In this document: piece by piece, positions 32,829 to 39,244 of the stretch | Layout of the letters: every line of letters begins with the position of its first letter | Numbering within the stretch: the first letter of the stretch is position 1 | Source of the DNA: Candidatus Peribacteria bacterium | Lineage (GTDB): Bacteria; Patescibacteriota; Gracilibacteria; Peribacterales; Peribacteraceae | Assembly (NCBI GenBank): GCA_028286915.1 | Contig: JAQBQQ010000002.1 | Coordinates: 1-39,244 of the forward strand | DNA: 39,244 nt | Reading direction: 5' to 3' | Notes under the pieces: model-generated | Told to the model about the DNA's origin: nothing | Seen by the model: only the letters and a program-made list of their open reading frames with translations | Databases searched by the model: none | Program-made: the position numbers and the translations under genes

Positions 32829-32984
32829 TCAGCCGGCGAGAACTTTTGCCGGGATCAGTCTTCTGAAACCCCATTGCAGTGCCCAGAAGATCCAAATTGC
32901 CGGCACTGCCAGCAAGATGCTGGCAGCAATAGTGGCGGCGACGTAGATGGACCAGTCGCAGGTGATGGAATGAACGTGTCCCAT
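32829..32984 (-). CDS. 51-residue single-pass membrane protein, unknown
   Basis: The product starts MGHVHSITCDWSIYVAA, has one long hydrophobic helix (about residues 12-38, ending WIFWALQWG) and a basic tail RRLIPAKVLAG. I start at ATG 32984 because GAGGA lies 7 bp upstream; the longer frame to 33020 would run through that Shine-Dalgarno. It has a consensus promoter, a leader hairpin and a terminator. Codons are rich in C/G at third positions, as in the 14317 gene. No family is recognised. Size, strong expression signals and topology would suit a small membrane regulator, or a toxin-like peptide; there is no antitoxin evident. Confidence 0.7.
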   Translation of the reverse strand: MGHVHSITCDWSIYVAATIAASILLAVPAIWIFWALQWGFRRLIPAKVLAG

Positions 32985-33017
32985 GGCTTTATCCTCGCTG
33001 GACTGAGTAGGGATCGT

Positions 33018-33072
33018 CACGTCACGTTGACGTGCATACTAAATATTATACATTTAAATAATCAAATGTCAA
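33018..33072 (-). promoter_or_regulatory. Consensus promoter with leader hairpin
   Basis: On the minus strand a perfect TTGACA (33072-33067), 16 bp, then a perfect TATAAT (33050-33045). Just downstream a hairpin with arms CACGTCA and TGACGTG and a 3-nt loop (33018-33034) covers the expected 5' end of the mRNA. This is the strongest promoter in the window. Confidence 0.85.
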
Positions 33073-33108
33073 TTTTATGGACCGCAATATTTTCCGGCTG
33101 TGGGTTCG

Positions 33109-33136
33109 CTTAAGACACGGCATGCCGTGTCTTAAG
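33109..33136. repeat. Perfect 28-bp palindrome
   Basis: The left arm CTTAAGACACGGCA is exactly complementary to the right arm, with no loop. It lies 24 bp beyond the uvrA stop and 36 bp upstream of the consensus -35 at 33067-33072. No T-run follows on the uvrA side. It could be a terminator stem without a U-tail or a binding site for a dimeric regulator. Confidence 0.6.
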
Positions 33137-33159
33137 GAAGTGCTAGCTGTCTTGTAATT

Positions 33160-36105
33160 TTAATTTCTCTTTCCCTTCGCCAGCATTTTCTCCAGGTATT
33201 GCCCGGTGTAGCTCTCGTCAGTTTTGGCAATTTCTTCCGGTGTTCCAATGGCCACTACTTTTCCACCGCCGTTACCGCCATCCGGACCGATATCAATAAT
33301 GTGATCCACGCACTTGAGCACGTCTAAGTTATGTTCAATGACCAGCACGGTATTGCCTTTCTCTACCAGGCGCTGCAGTACTTCCAGCAGGCGCTGGATA
33401 TCATCAAAGTGCAGGCCGGTCGTCGGCTCATCCAGAATATAGAATGTCTTGCCGGTTGCGCGCTTGGTAAGTTCGGTTGCCAGCTTGACGCGTTGTGCCT
33501 CTCCGCCGGAGAGGGTGGTGGCGCTCTGTCCCAAGTGGATGTAGCCGAGTCCCACATCCTCCAGTGTCTGCAGCTTATTTTTAATGGACGGCACCGCACT
33601 AAAGAAGTTCAGGCCTTCGCTAATGGTCATGTCCAGCGCCTCGGCAATATTCTTGCCCTTGTACGTAATTTCCAGTGTTTCGCGGTTGTAGCGTTTGCCG
33701 TGACACGTTTCACACGTTACAAAGACATCCGGCAGGAAATGCATTTCAATCCGCTTGAGTCCGTCACCTTCGCAGTCTTCACAGCGGCCGCCCTTGACGT
33801 TAAAGCTAAAGCGTCCCGGTTTGTAGCCTCGCATTTTTGCTTCGGGCACAGCGGCAAACATATCGCGGATGTCGGTGAAAATACCGGTGTAGGTGGCGGG
33901 GTTACTGCGCGGCGTGCGGCCGATTGGCGACTGGTCAATGACAATTGCTTTATCCAGGTGCTCCAGCCCTTCGATGCTGCCGTAATTTTGCGGCTTGGAA
34001 TGGGCTTTGTTTAAGACGCGCAGAAGCTCGGGTGCCAGAATACCGTGAATGAGACTGGATTTCCCGGAGCCGGATACGCCGGAAATGCCCAGGAATGTGC
34101 CCAGTGGAAAGGAGACATCAATATGCTGCAGGTTATGATGATGCGCATCTTTGACATGGATGAATTTGCCGTTTCCTTTGCGGCGTTTCTTGGGAATGGC
34201 AATGAATTTCTTGCCGCTCAAATACTGGCCGGTTACCGAGTGCTCCATGGCAATAAGCTCCTGCGGTGTGCCCTGGGCAATCACCTGTCCGCCATGCTTA
34301 CCGGCGCCGGGACCGATTTCCAGCAGATAATCGGCAGCTTCAATCGTCTCTTCATCATGCTCCACGACAATGACGGTGTTACCCAGGTCTCGTAGTTGCG
34401 TCATGGTGCGGATGAGACGTGAATTATCACGCTGATGCAAGCCGATGCTCGGTTCGTCCAAAACGTACAGCACGCCCTGCAATGCCGAACCGATCTGTGT
34501 GGCCAGGCGAATACGCTGCGCTTCGCCGCCGGAAAGAGTGGCGGCCGAACGCGACATGGTGAGGTATTTGAGTCCCACGTTTTCCAGGAATGTGAGGCGC
34601 GCGATGATTTCCTGAAGTACTTTTTTGACAATAGTGTACTCATATGATGAAAGCGCGAGTTGACTAGTTGATTGGTTGATTGGTTCAGTATTCTGTTTTT
34701 TCGTTTTTCGTTTTTCGTTTTTCGTTGTATCTGATGGAACCAGGGACTGGAAAAATATTTCCGCTTCCTCAATGCTCATGTCGGTGCCGTCGACAATATT
34801 TTTCTCGCCGACTGTCACTCCCAGAATTTCTTTTTTCAGGCGCCTGCCGCCGCATGATGTACAAGGCAGTTCTTCCATGTATTCCTCCATTTGCGAGCGC
34901 ATGTAACTGCTGTCTGTTTCGCTGTGACGCCGCTCCAGGTTGGGAATAAGTCCTTCGTAGGAAGTGGCGTAGCGGCTGCCGAACTTAAAGGAGTTCACCT
35001 GTACGTTAATCTGCTTATCGTAGCCGTGCATAATAATATGCTGATGTTCCGGTTTGAGCTTGTTCCATGGCGTGTCCAAATCAAACCCGAGTGCCGTGGC
35101 CAGGCCTTCCAGAATTTGTGTCATATACCCCATACGGCTGGCGGATGTGGCCCATGGGTGCAATGCGCCTTCGGCAATGGAAAGTTTTGGGTTGGGAATA
35201 ACCAAATTTTCATCCACGCGCAGAATAGAGCCGAGTCCGTGACATTCTTCGCAGGCGCCGTGTGGTGAATTGAAAGAGAAGCTGCGTGGTTCAATATCCG
35301 GAATATCTTTATCCGGGTGCAGCGGACACACAAATGATTCCGAGAAGCGCGTTTCGGCATCCGTATCCACATCCAGCACAATCAGCGAACCTTCGCCGCG
35401 CTTGAGTGCCAGTTCCACCGAGTCCGCCAGGCGCGTCCGGTTCGGATTACTTTCATTGTCCTTTATTTCCAGGTCGCGGATAATAAGACGGTCCACCACG
35501 ATTTCAATGGTGTGCGGCTGCTTGGGATCCAGTTTTATATCCTCGTCGGCTGTCACAATCTGGCCGTCAATCCGCATGCGCACAAACCCTTCACGCTTGA
35601 TACTGTCTATAATTTTGACATGCTCACCTTTGCGGCCTTCCACCACCGGTGCCAGAATGAATATTTTCCTGCCATCCGGCATGTGGGTAATAGTCTCCAC
35701 AATTTGTGTCGGTGACTGCTTGCCAAGTACGCGGCCGCAGACCGTGCAGTGAACCTTGCCCACCTTGGCCCACAGCAAGCGCATGTAGTCATAAATTTCC
35801 GTTACCGTACCAACAGTGGAACGCGGGTTCCTTGGCGCAGTTTTTTGATCAATAGAAATGGCTGGTGAAAGCCCTTCTATGCTATCAACTTCCGGTTTTT
35901 CCATTTGCGCGATGAATTGCCGGGCGTAGGCCGACAGACTTTCTACATACCGGCGCTGGCCCTCGGCAAAAATAGTGTCGAATGCCAGGGTGGATTTCCC
36001 CGAACCCGACAGTCCGGTAATCACTGTCAGTTTATTGCGCGGAATAGAGACATCAATATTTTTAAGGTTGTGCATGCGGGCACCCTTAACGATTATTCGT
36101 TCCAT
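33160..36105 (-). CDS. uvrA: Excinuclease ABC subunit A
   Basis: The 981-residue protein recognises DNA damage in nucleotide excision repair. It has two ABC ATPase modules: Walker [13 protein letters not shown] near residue 30 and [10 protein letters not shown] in the second half; signature [12 protein letters not shown] and [12 protein letters not shown]. Zinc-finger cysteine pairs include CTVCGR, CEECHG/CTSCGG and CEDCEG/CETCHG. I start at ATG 36105 ([16 protein letters not shown]), the family's conserved beginning, not at 36195. Odd: between FFQSL and the helix VLQEIIARL about 28 extra residues (starting [10 protein letters not shown]) are encoded by short direct repeats at 34668-34724. 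No uvrB or uvrC is in the window. Confidence 0.95.
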   Translation of the reverse strand: MERIIVKGARMHNLKNIDVSIPRNKLTVITGLSGSGKSTLAFDTIFAEGQRRYVESLSAYARQFIAQMEKPEVDSIEGLSPAISIDQKTAPRNPRSTVGTVTEIYDYMRLLWAKVGKVHCTVCGRVLGKQSPTQIVETITHMPDGRKIFILAPVVEGRKGEHVKIIDSIKREGFVRMRIDGQIVTADEDIKLDPKQPHTIEIVVDRLIIRDLEIKDNESNPNRTRLADSVELALKRGEGSLIVLDVDTDAETRFSESFVCPLHPDKDIPDIEPRSFSFNSPHGACEECHGLGSILRVDENLVIPNPKLSIAEGALHPWATSASRMGYMTQILEGLATALGFDLDTPWNKLKPEHQHIIMHGYDKQINVQVNSFKFGSRYATSYEGLIPNLERRHSETDSSYMRSQMEEYMEELPCTSCGGRRLKKEILGVTVGEKNIVDGTDMSIEEAEIFFQSLVPSDTTKNEKRKTKKQNTEPINQSTSQLALSSYEYTIVKKVLQEIIARLTFLENVGLKYLTMSRSAATLSGGEAQRIRLATQIGSALQGVLYVLDEPSIGLHQRDNSRLIRTMTQLRDLGNTVIVVEHDEETIEAADYLLEIGPGAGKHGGQVIAQGTPQELIAMEHSVTGQYLSGKKFIAIPKKRRKGNGKFIHVKDAHHHNLQHIDVSFPLGTFLGISGVSGSGKSSLIHGILAPELLRVLNKAHSKPQNYGSIEGLEHLDKAIVIDQSPIGRTPRSNPATYTGIFTDIRDMFAAVPEAKMRGYKPGRFSFNVKGGRCEDCEGDGLKRIEMHFLPDVFVTCETCHGKRYNRETLEITYKGKNIAEALDMTISEGLNFFSAVPSIKNKLQTLEDVGLGYIHLGQSATTLSGGEAQRVKLATELTKRATGKTFYILDEPTTGLHFDDIQRLLEVLQRLVEKGNTVLVIEHNLDVLKCVDHIIDIGPDGGNGGGKVVAIGTPEEIAKTDESYTGQYLEKMLAKGKRN
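34668..34724. repeat. Simple direct repeats inside uvrA
   Basis: The octamer TTGATTGG occurs twice in tandem (34668-34683), then the heptamer TTTTTCG four times (34697-34724, plus-strand sense). Both lie in frame within uvrA and encode its extra hydrophilic loop. Composition is typical of non-coding spacer DNA. Confidence 0.8.
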
Positions 36106-36419
36106 AAGAGAGATTGAGAATTGATCGGCCTTCGTCCGTCGCGGCGGATGACAGCCAACGAGAAATTGAAAATTGGAATAAGTAAAACACAACATCTGGC
36201 GCCGCTTTTACCGCAGTTACACACGTACAAAAACCCCGCGGCGTGCGTGGCGAGAGCTGAGCTTACACAAAAATTAAGCTTTTGTCCATGGTAGGGGCCG
36301 GGTTTTCTGTTCATAAAGCCGGAAAGGCCTGGCGGCCGTATCTCCGCTTACTGTGACCATAAAGTTGGGATTCATCCTCACGTGGCTACTCTTGGTAATA
36401 AGTGCTATTTTAGCTGTCT
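36106..36419. other. Divergent uvrA-ribE intergenic region
   Basis: This 314-bp region holds two imperfect copies of a 16-mer (36108-36123 and 36160-36175, GAGAGATTGAGAATTG and GAGAAATTGAAAATTG). They flank a GC-rich hairpin-forming segment. An ACAAAA/TTTTGT pair lies near 36268-36290. A TGCTATTTT extended -10-like box ends 8 bp before ribE. I see no FMN-riboswitch core. Confidence 0.5.
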
Positions 36420-37043
36420 ATGTTTACAGGCATTATTGAGGCAACGGCTAAAATTCTTCAAAAGACAGACAATACCCTGCAGATTGAGCGTCCGTCTTTA
36501 TTTAGTGATATAAAGGAGGGGAATAGCATCAGCGTGTCGGGCACCTGTCTTTCGGTCACAAAATTTGATCAGACTTTTATGGAATTTGATGTGGTTCCAG
36601 AGACATGGAGCCGCACAAAGTTTGGTGGTATGAACATAGGTGATTCGGTCAACCTGGAACGGTCGCTGGCTGCCAATGGCCGCTTTGAAGGGCATATTGT
36701 GCAGGGGCATGTGGAGGCCGTGGGAATGGTGCAGGCACTTACTATGCTTCTGCAGGACTCATCTGCCGAGGGTTCCTGGCAGGCAGCTATGTTGCATATT
36801 GTTCTGCCCAGGCAACTGCTGGACCGGGTTGTTTTCAAAGGATCTATCGCCATCGACGGAACATCTCTGACAGTGGCAAATATTGATCAACAAATTTGTT
36901 CAATTGCACTCATTCCACACACACTGGAGCACACGACGCTCGGGTTGCTGAAAACAGGCGATGCCGTGAATATTGAGACTGATGTACTCGGGCGTTATGT
37001 CTCTGCTATGCTTAGCCGCTCTCCTTCCCCTCAAAACGTATGA
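36420..37043 (+). CDS. ribE: Riboflavin synthase alpha chain
   Basis: The 207-residue enzyme converts two molecules of 6,7-dimethyl-8-ribityllumazine to riboflavin. It starts MFTGIIEATA, the invariant N-terminus. The two homologous barrels carry NGRFEGHIVQGHVEAVG (first) and GSIAIDGTSLTV with LIPHTLEHTTLG (second). The domain order and length are normal. Its stop overlaps the ribH start by 4 bp (ATGA), so the pair is translationally coupled. A TATTTT box preceded by TGC ends 8 bp upstream of the ATG, suggesting a leaderless or very short-leader mRNA. The genes for the earlier steps (ribBA, ribD) are not in the window. Confidence 0.95.
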   Translation: MFTGIIEATAKILQKTDNTLQIERPSLFSDIKEGNSISVSGTCLSVTKFDQTFMEFDVVPETWSRTKFGGMNIGDSVNLERSLAANGRFEGHIVQGHVEAVGMVQALTMLLQDSSAEGSWQAAMLHIVLPRQLLDRVVFKGSIAIDGTSLTVANIDQQICSIALIPHTLEHTTLGLLKTGDAVNIETDVLGRYVSAMLSRSPSPQNV

Positions 37044-37516
37044 AGGCACACACTGGCGGGCTTATTATGCCAAAGGCGGCAGACAGCTGGAAAATCGGTA
37101 TTGTGTATTCCTCTTATTATAAGGAGGAGATGGATAGTCTGGTGGCCGGCGCCAGGGCGGCACTTATGGAAGCCGGTATAGAGGAGACGCATATTGAGAC
37201 GTTCGAAGCGCCGGGTTCGTTCGAGGTTCCGCTTATTGGTGCGGCACTGGCCGAAACCGGTACGTTTAGTGCGCTCATGGGCTTTGGTATTATTCTGGAA
37301 GGCGCCACGCACCATGCACGGCTACTGGCCGAACAGGTAGCGGCCGGGATCATGCAGATCCAGATTAATCACGTCATTCCATTTGCTTTTGAAATTTTGT
37401 ATGTGAATACCATTGAGCAGGCCCGCGAACGTGCGTTTGGCGAGCATAATAAAGGAAGGGAAGCGGCATATGCCGTATTGCATTCGCTGGTGACGCTGGG
37501 AAAAATCAGGCAATAG
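37040..37516 (+). CDS. ribH: 6,7-dimethyl-8-ribityllumazine synthase
   Basis: The 158-residue protein joins the ribityl-aminouracil and the butanone phosphate to give lumazine, the substrate of RibE. Family landmarks are IGIVYSSYYKEEMDSLVAGA, EAPGSFEVPL, GFGIILEGATHHARLL (catalytic histidine in the HH pair) and VNTIEQARERA. The start ATG 37040 overlaps the ribE stop. An internal ATG at 37070 would give MPKAADSWKIG, closer to the usual N-terminus, so the first ten residues may be extra. No downstream gene follows in the operon. Confidence 0.95.
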   Translation: MKAHTGGLIMPKAADSWKIGIVYSSYYKEEMDSLVAGARAALMEAGIEETHIETFEAPGSFEVPLIGAALAETGTFSALMGFGIILEGATHHARLLAEQVAAGIMQIQINHVIPFAFEILYVNTIEQARERAFGEHNKGREAAYAVLHSLVTLGKIRQ

Positions 37517-37698
37517 CGGCATGTAAGTCTGAAACTCAATTTCTGAACTGCCCGGACGCAGGTATCGGCCATACTCCGCTATAGTGGACTATGGCTGAAG
37601 GCTCAATCATTCAAGACTCAAAAACGAAACATGCGTTGAGGCAATATGATCAGGGCAAAGAAGGGGGTAGAATAATTTCCTCTCTCCTCCCGTTTCGT

Positions 37699-39111
37699 AT
37701 GCGCATGTTTCGCTCTATCTCCGTGGCAACATTGTTCACGCTTGTAGCTTTGCCGGTTCAGGCGGCTATTTTCCCGGATGTCCCGGCTGGCTACCCGTAT
37801 AAGAAGCAGATTGATAAGCTCGTGTTCCAGAATGTTATTACCGGCAATGCCGATGGCACGTTCAAGCCGTCCACTCCGGTGAACCGCGCGGCAATGGTTG
37901 TGCTTCTGTATCGGGCAATGGGGAAAACACCAGCCGAACCGGAAAAGATTTGCATGTCGGATATTGTACCCGGCTCGTGGTATGAGGCTGCTGTGTGTCA
38001 TGCACTCGGCCAGCGCTTTGTAGCCGGCTACGCAGGCGGAACATTTGAACCAAATAAGGCAGTCACGCGTGCCGAAGCACTTAAAATGATTGAAACAATT
38101 ATGGAATTTGATCTGTCACTGGACAGTATCAAAAATTACCAGCCGCCGGTCTTGCATGATGTATCTGCCACGGACTGGTTTGCAAACTACGTGTACTTTG
38201 GGTACCTCCGGCATATTCTGCCGATTGATGGCTGGACAGGCGATACGCTGTCGCCGAATAGTCCGCTCAGCCGTGGTGAGGCGGCGGCGCTTATCTACAA
38301 CGCATTATCGGTAAAAAATCTGCTCACTACGCCTGCCGTTGGCGCGTCTTCTTCTTCGCTTGTTGCTCTTACGGAAGAAAAGAGGCAGGCGGACATGCAG
38401 CAGAAGCGTGATGAAGAAATAAAGAAAGCCGATGAGCGCGCCAAAGAAGTACGTATGAAAACGGTAAATATTCCGTTCAGTGATTCGGAAACTTTCATCA
38501 AAAAGAAGCCGTATTCATACAATTTTACCGTAAAGCAAACGGCAACTATAGAAGTAGTGGCTACTCTTGCGTCTGCCGGCACCGGCAGTATGAGTGCGCG
38601 CCTGTACTACCTGGCCGATACCGGTATTTCCAGCGAGTATTATTTATCTTTCACAGAGAAAGACAGCGCCTACCTGCGTGTTACGCTCAAGCCCGGCAAA
38701 TACCAGATAGATCTGCAACCGGTTGGAGCGGATAATTCTACGTACTCGGTAAGTGCCAAGCTCACAGCCAGCGACAGTAACGACGGCTTTTCTGTGGCCA
38801 GGAATATAGATGCCACTAAACTAAAAACAGATGTGCTGGAACCAAACGATCTGGCTGATTATTTTAGCTTTAGCGTCACCGGCCTGGCGAAAGATGAGCT
38901 GGGTAAAACCATGACTGTTGATGCCGTGAGCCAGGGAGACGCGAAGTGTCTTATTTACGGTCTGGATAACGTGGATTATTACGGCGAGACGTTCCCGGAA
39001 TGCGGAAAGTCGTACTTGTACCCGGCGGGGAATTATATTATTGCCGTTATGCGCGGACCCAAAGCCAGCCGTGCCGAAAAGCTGACATATACGGTAAAGC
39101 TCACGAAGTGA
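37699..39111 (+). CDS. Secreted SLH protein with PPC-like C-terminal beta domains
   Basis: From ATG 37699 the product is 470 residues: signal peptide MRMFRSISVATLFTLVALPV (cleavage after QAA) and three SLH repeats. The repeats run to about residue 215: FPDVPAGYPYKKQIDKL, GYAGGTFEPNKAVTRAEAL and TGDTLSPNSPLSRGEAA. A charged coiled-coil-like segment follows (about 232-262, KRQADMQQKRDEE). Then come two beta domains with prepeptidase-C-like features: YSYNFTVKQTATIEV, LKPGKYQIDLQP, LEPNDLADYFSFSV and YPAGNYIIAVMRG. It should be anchored to wall polymer. I chose ATG 37699 because it gives the signal peptide. An upstream frame reaches ATG 37591, which follows a TATAGT box by 5 bp, so an extended form is possible. 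Confidence 0.8.
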   Translation: MRMFRSISVATLFTLVALPVQAAIFPDVPAGYPYKKQIDKLVFQNVITGNADGTFKPSTPVNRAAMVVLLYRAMGKTPAEPEKICMSDIVPGSWYEAAVCHALGQRFVAGYAGGTFEPNKAVTRAEALKMIETIMEFDLSLDSIKNYQPPVLHDVSATDWFANYVYFGYLRHILPIDGWTGDTLSPNSPLSRGEAAALIYNALSVKNLLTTPAVGASSSSLVALTEEKRQADMQQKRDEEIKKADERAKEVRMKTVNIPFSDSETFIKKKPYSYNFTVKQTATIEVVATLASAGTGSMSARLYYLADTGISSEYYLSFTEKDSAYLRVTLKPGKYQIDLQPVGADNSTYSVSAKLTASDSNDGFSVARNIDATKLKTDVLEPNDLADYFSFSVTGLAKDELGKTMTVDAVSQGDAKCLIYGLDNVDYYGETFPECGKSYLYPAGNYIIAVMRGPKASRAEKLTYTVKLTK

Positions 39112-39115
39112 GTTT

Positions 39116-39174
39116 TGAATCTTGAATCTTGATTAATAGTATTTCATGACTCAAAAATCGGGACTCAAGATTCA
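39116..39174. repeat. Tandem and inverted short repeats
   Basis: TGAATCTTGA occurs twice in overlapping tandem (39116 and 39123) and once inverted as TCAAGATTCA (39165-39174). They could form a 10-bp stem over a 32-nt loop. This lies between the SLH gene and a possible next gene and may act as a weak terminator. Confidence 0.5.
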
Positions 39175-39177
39175 TGT

Positions 39178-39244
39178 ATGCCGCTATCCTTATCTATAGA
39201 CAGGCACCTTGCAGTCACCTCTATTGCAGCGGCTGGTTCATTGC
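39178..39244 (+). CDS. Possible start of a further gene, truncated by window end
   Basis: ATG 39178 opens a frame MPLSLSIDRHLAVTSIAAAG that stays open to the last base. It looks protein-like with a hydrophobic run after residue 11, possibly a signal or membrane segment. Only 22 codons are visible and no promoter is clear, so this is tentative. Confidence 0.3.
   Translation, partial: MPLSLSIDRHLAVTSIAAAGSL

Noticed and set aside
33331-34014. Plus-strand frame of 227 codons opposite uvrA
   Set aside because: It is the shadow of a highly conserved uvrA region with no family features or promoter.
36240-36420. FMN riboswitch upstream of ribE
   Set aside because: The conserved core segments of the RFN element are not present, and the -10-like box lies next to the ATG, leaving no room for a leader RNA.
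1-39244. Alternative genetic code with UGA as glycine or another amino acid
   Set aside because: TGA ends several genes where the family C-terminus is expected (for example ribE), and conserved domains contain no internal TGA.
1-39244. tRNA, rRNA, CRISPR array or insertion sequence
   Set aside because: I found no T-loop pattern with a matching cloverleaf, no ribosomal RNA stretch, no spaced repeats and no transposase.

Overview
This window looks like a chromosomal segment of a small-genome bacterium, most plausibly a member of the Patescibacteria/CPR (a Peregrinibacteria-like lineage is my guess). The reasons are indirect. Many starts have no Shine-Dalgarno and sit a few bases after a -10 hexamer. 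Multi-domain fusions are unusual. Exported proteins have serine-rich linkers, S-layer homology (SLH) repeats and a sortase-like tail. A KGG-type stress protein is present. TGA is used as a normal stop, so this is not the recoded Gracilibacteria/SR1 code. I see no rRNA, tRNA, CRISPR array or insertion sequence.

Layout. 1-1890: the first 630 codons of a secreted LamG-domain surface protein (minus), open at the window edge. 2145-3638: a PurF-like amidophosphoribosyltransferase. 3895-4725: two small plus-strand units, one for a 30-residue acidic peptide with its own terminator and one for a KGG stress protein. 4805-12143: a cell-envelope sugar locus. It holds a stand-alone nucleotide-binding domain, a sugar-phosphate nucleotidyltransferase, a membrane glycosyltransferase with a Cys-rich and LPXTG-like C-terminus, a double GT2 fusion and a DPM1-like GT2. 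12236-17109: small membrane proteins, a YdjC deacetylase, an unknown GC-rich cassette, a Gmad2 lipoprotein, a lipoprotein MsrB, a methyltransferase and a response regulator. The regulator is convergent with a histidine kinase (17185-18564). 18765-19538: an SLH protein.

21408-25784 encodes a eukaryote-like isoleucyl-tRNA synthetase interrupted by two histidine-phosphatase domains; a four-helix membrane protein and an MFS transporter follow it in an operon. 25910-28365 holds three unrecognised genes. 28367-31132 is a RelA/SpoT homologue fused in frame to an EamA-type transporter, preceded by a Nudix hydrolase and a membrane metallophosphoesterase. 32829-32984 is a small membrane protein with a textbook promoter. 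33160-36105 is uvrA with a simple-repeat insertion. 36420-37516 is ribE-ribH. 37699-39111 is a secreted SLH protein.

The strongest candidates for something undescribed are the IleRS with tandem histidine phosphatases, the RelA/SpoT-EamA fusion, the glycosyltransferase with a surface-sorting tail, and the three-gene unknown cluster between the first two. All functional statements come from reading sequence; no database search was possible.
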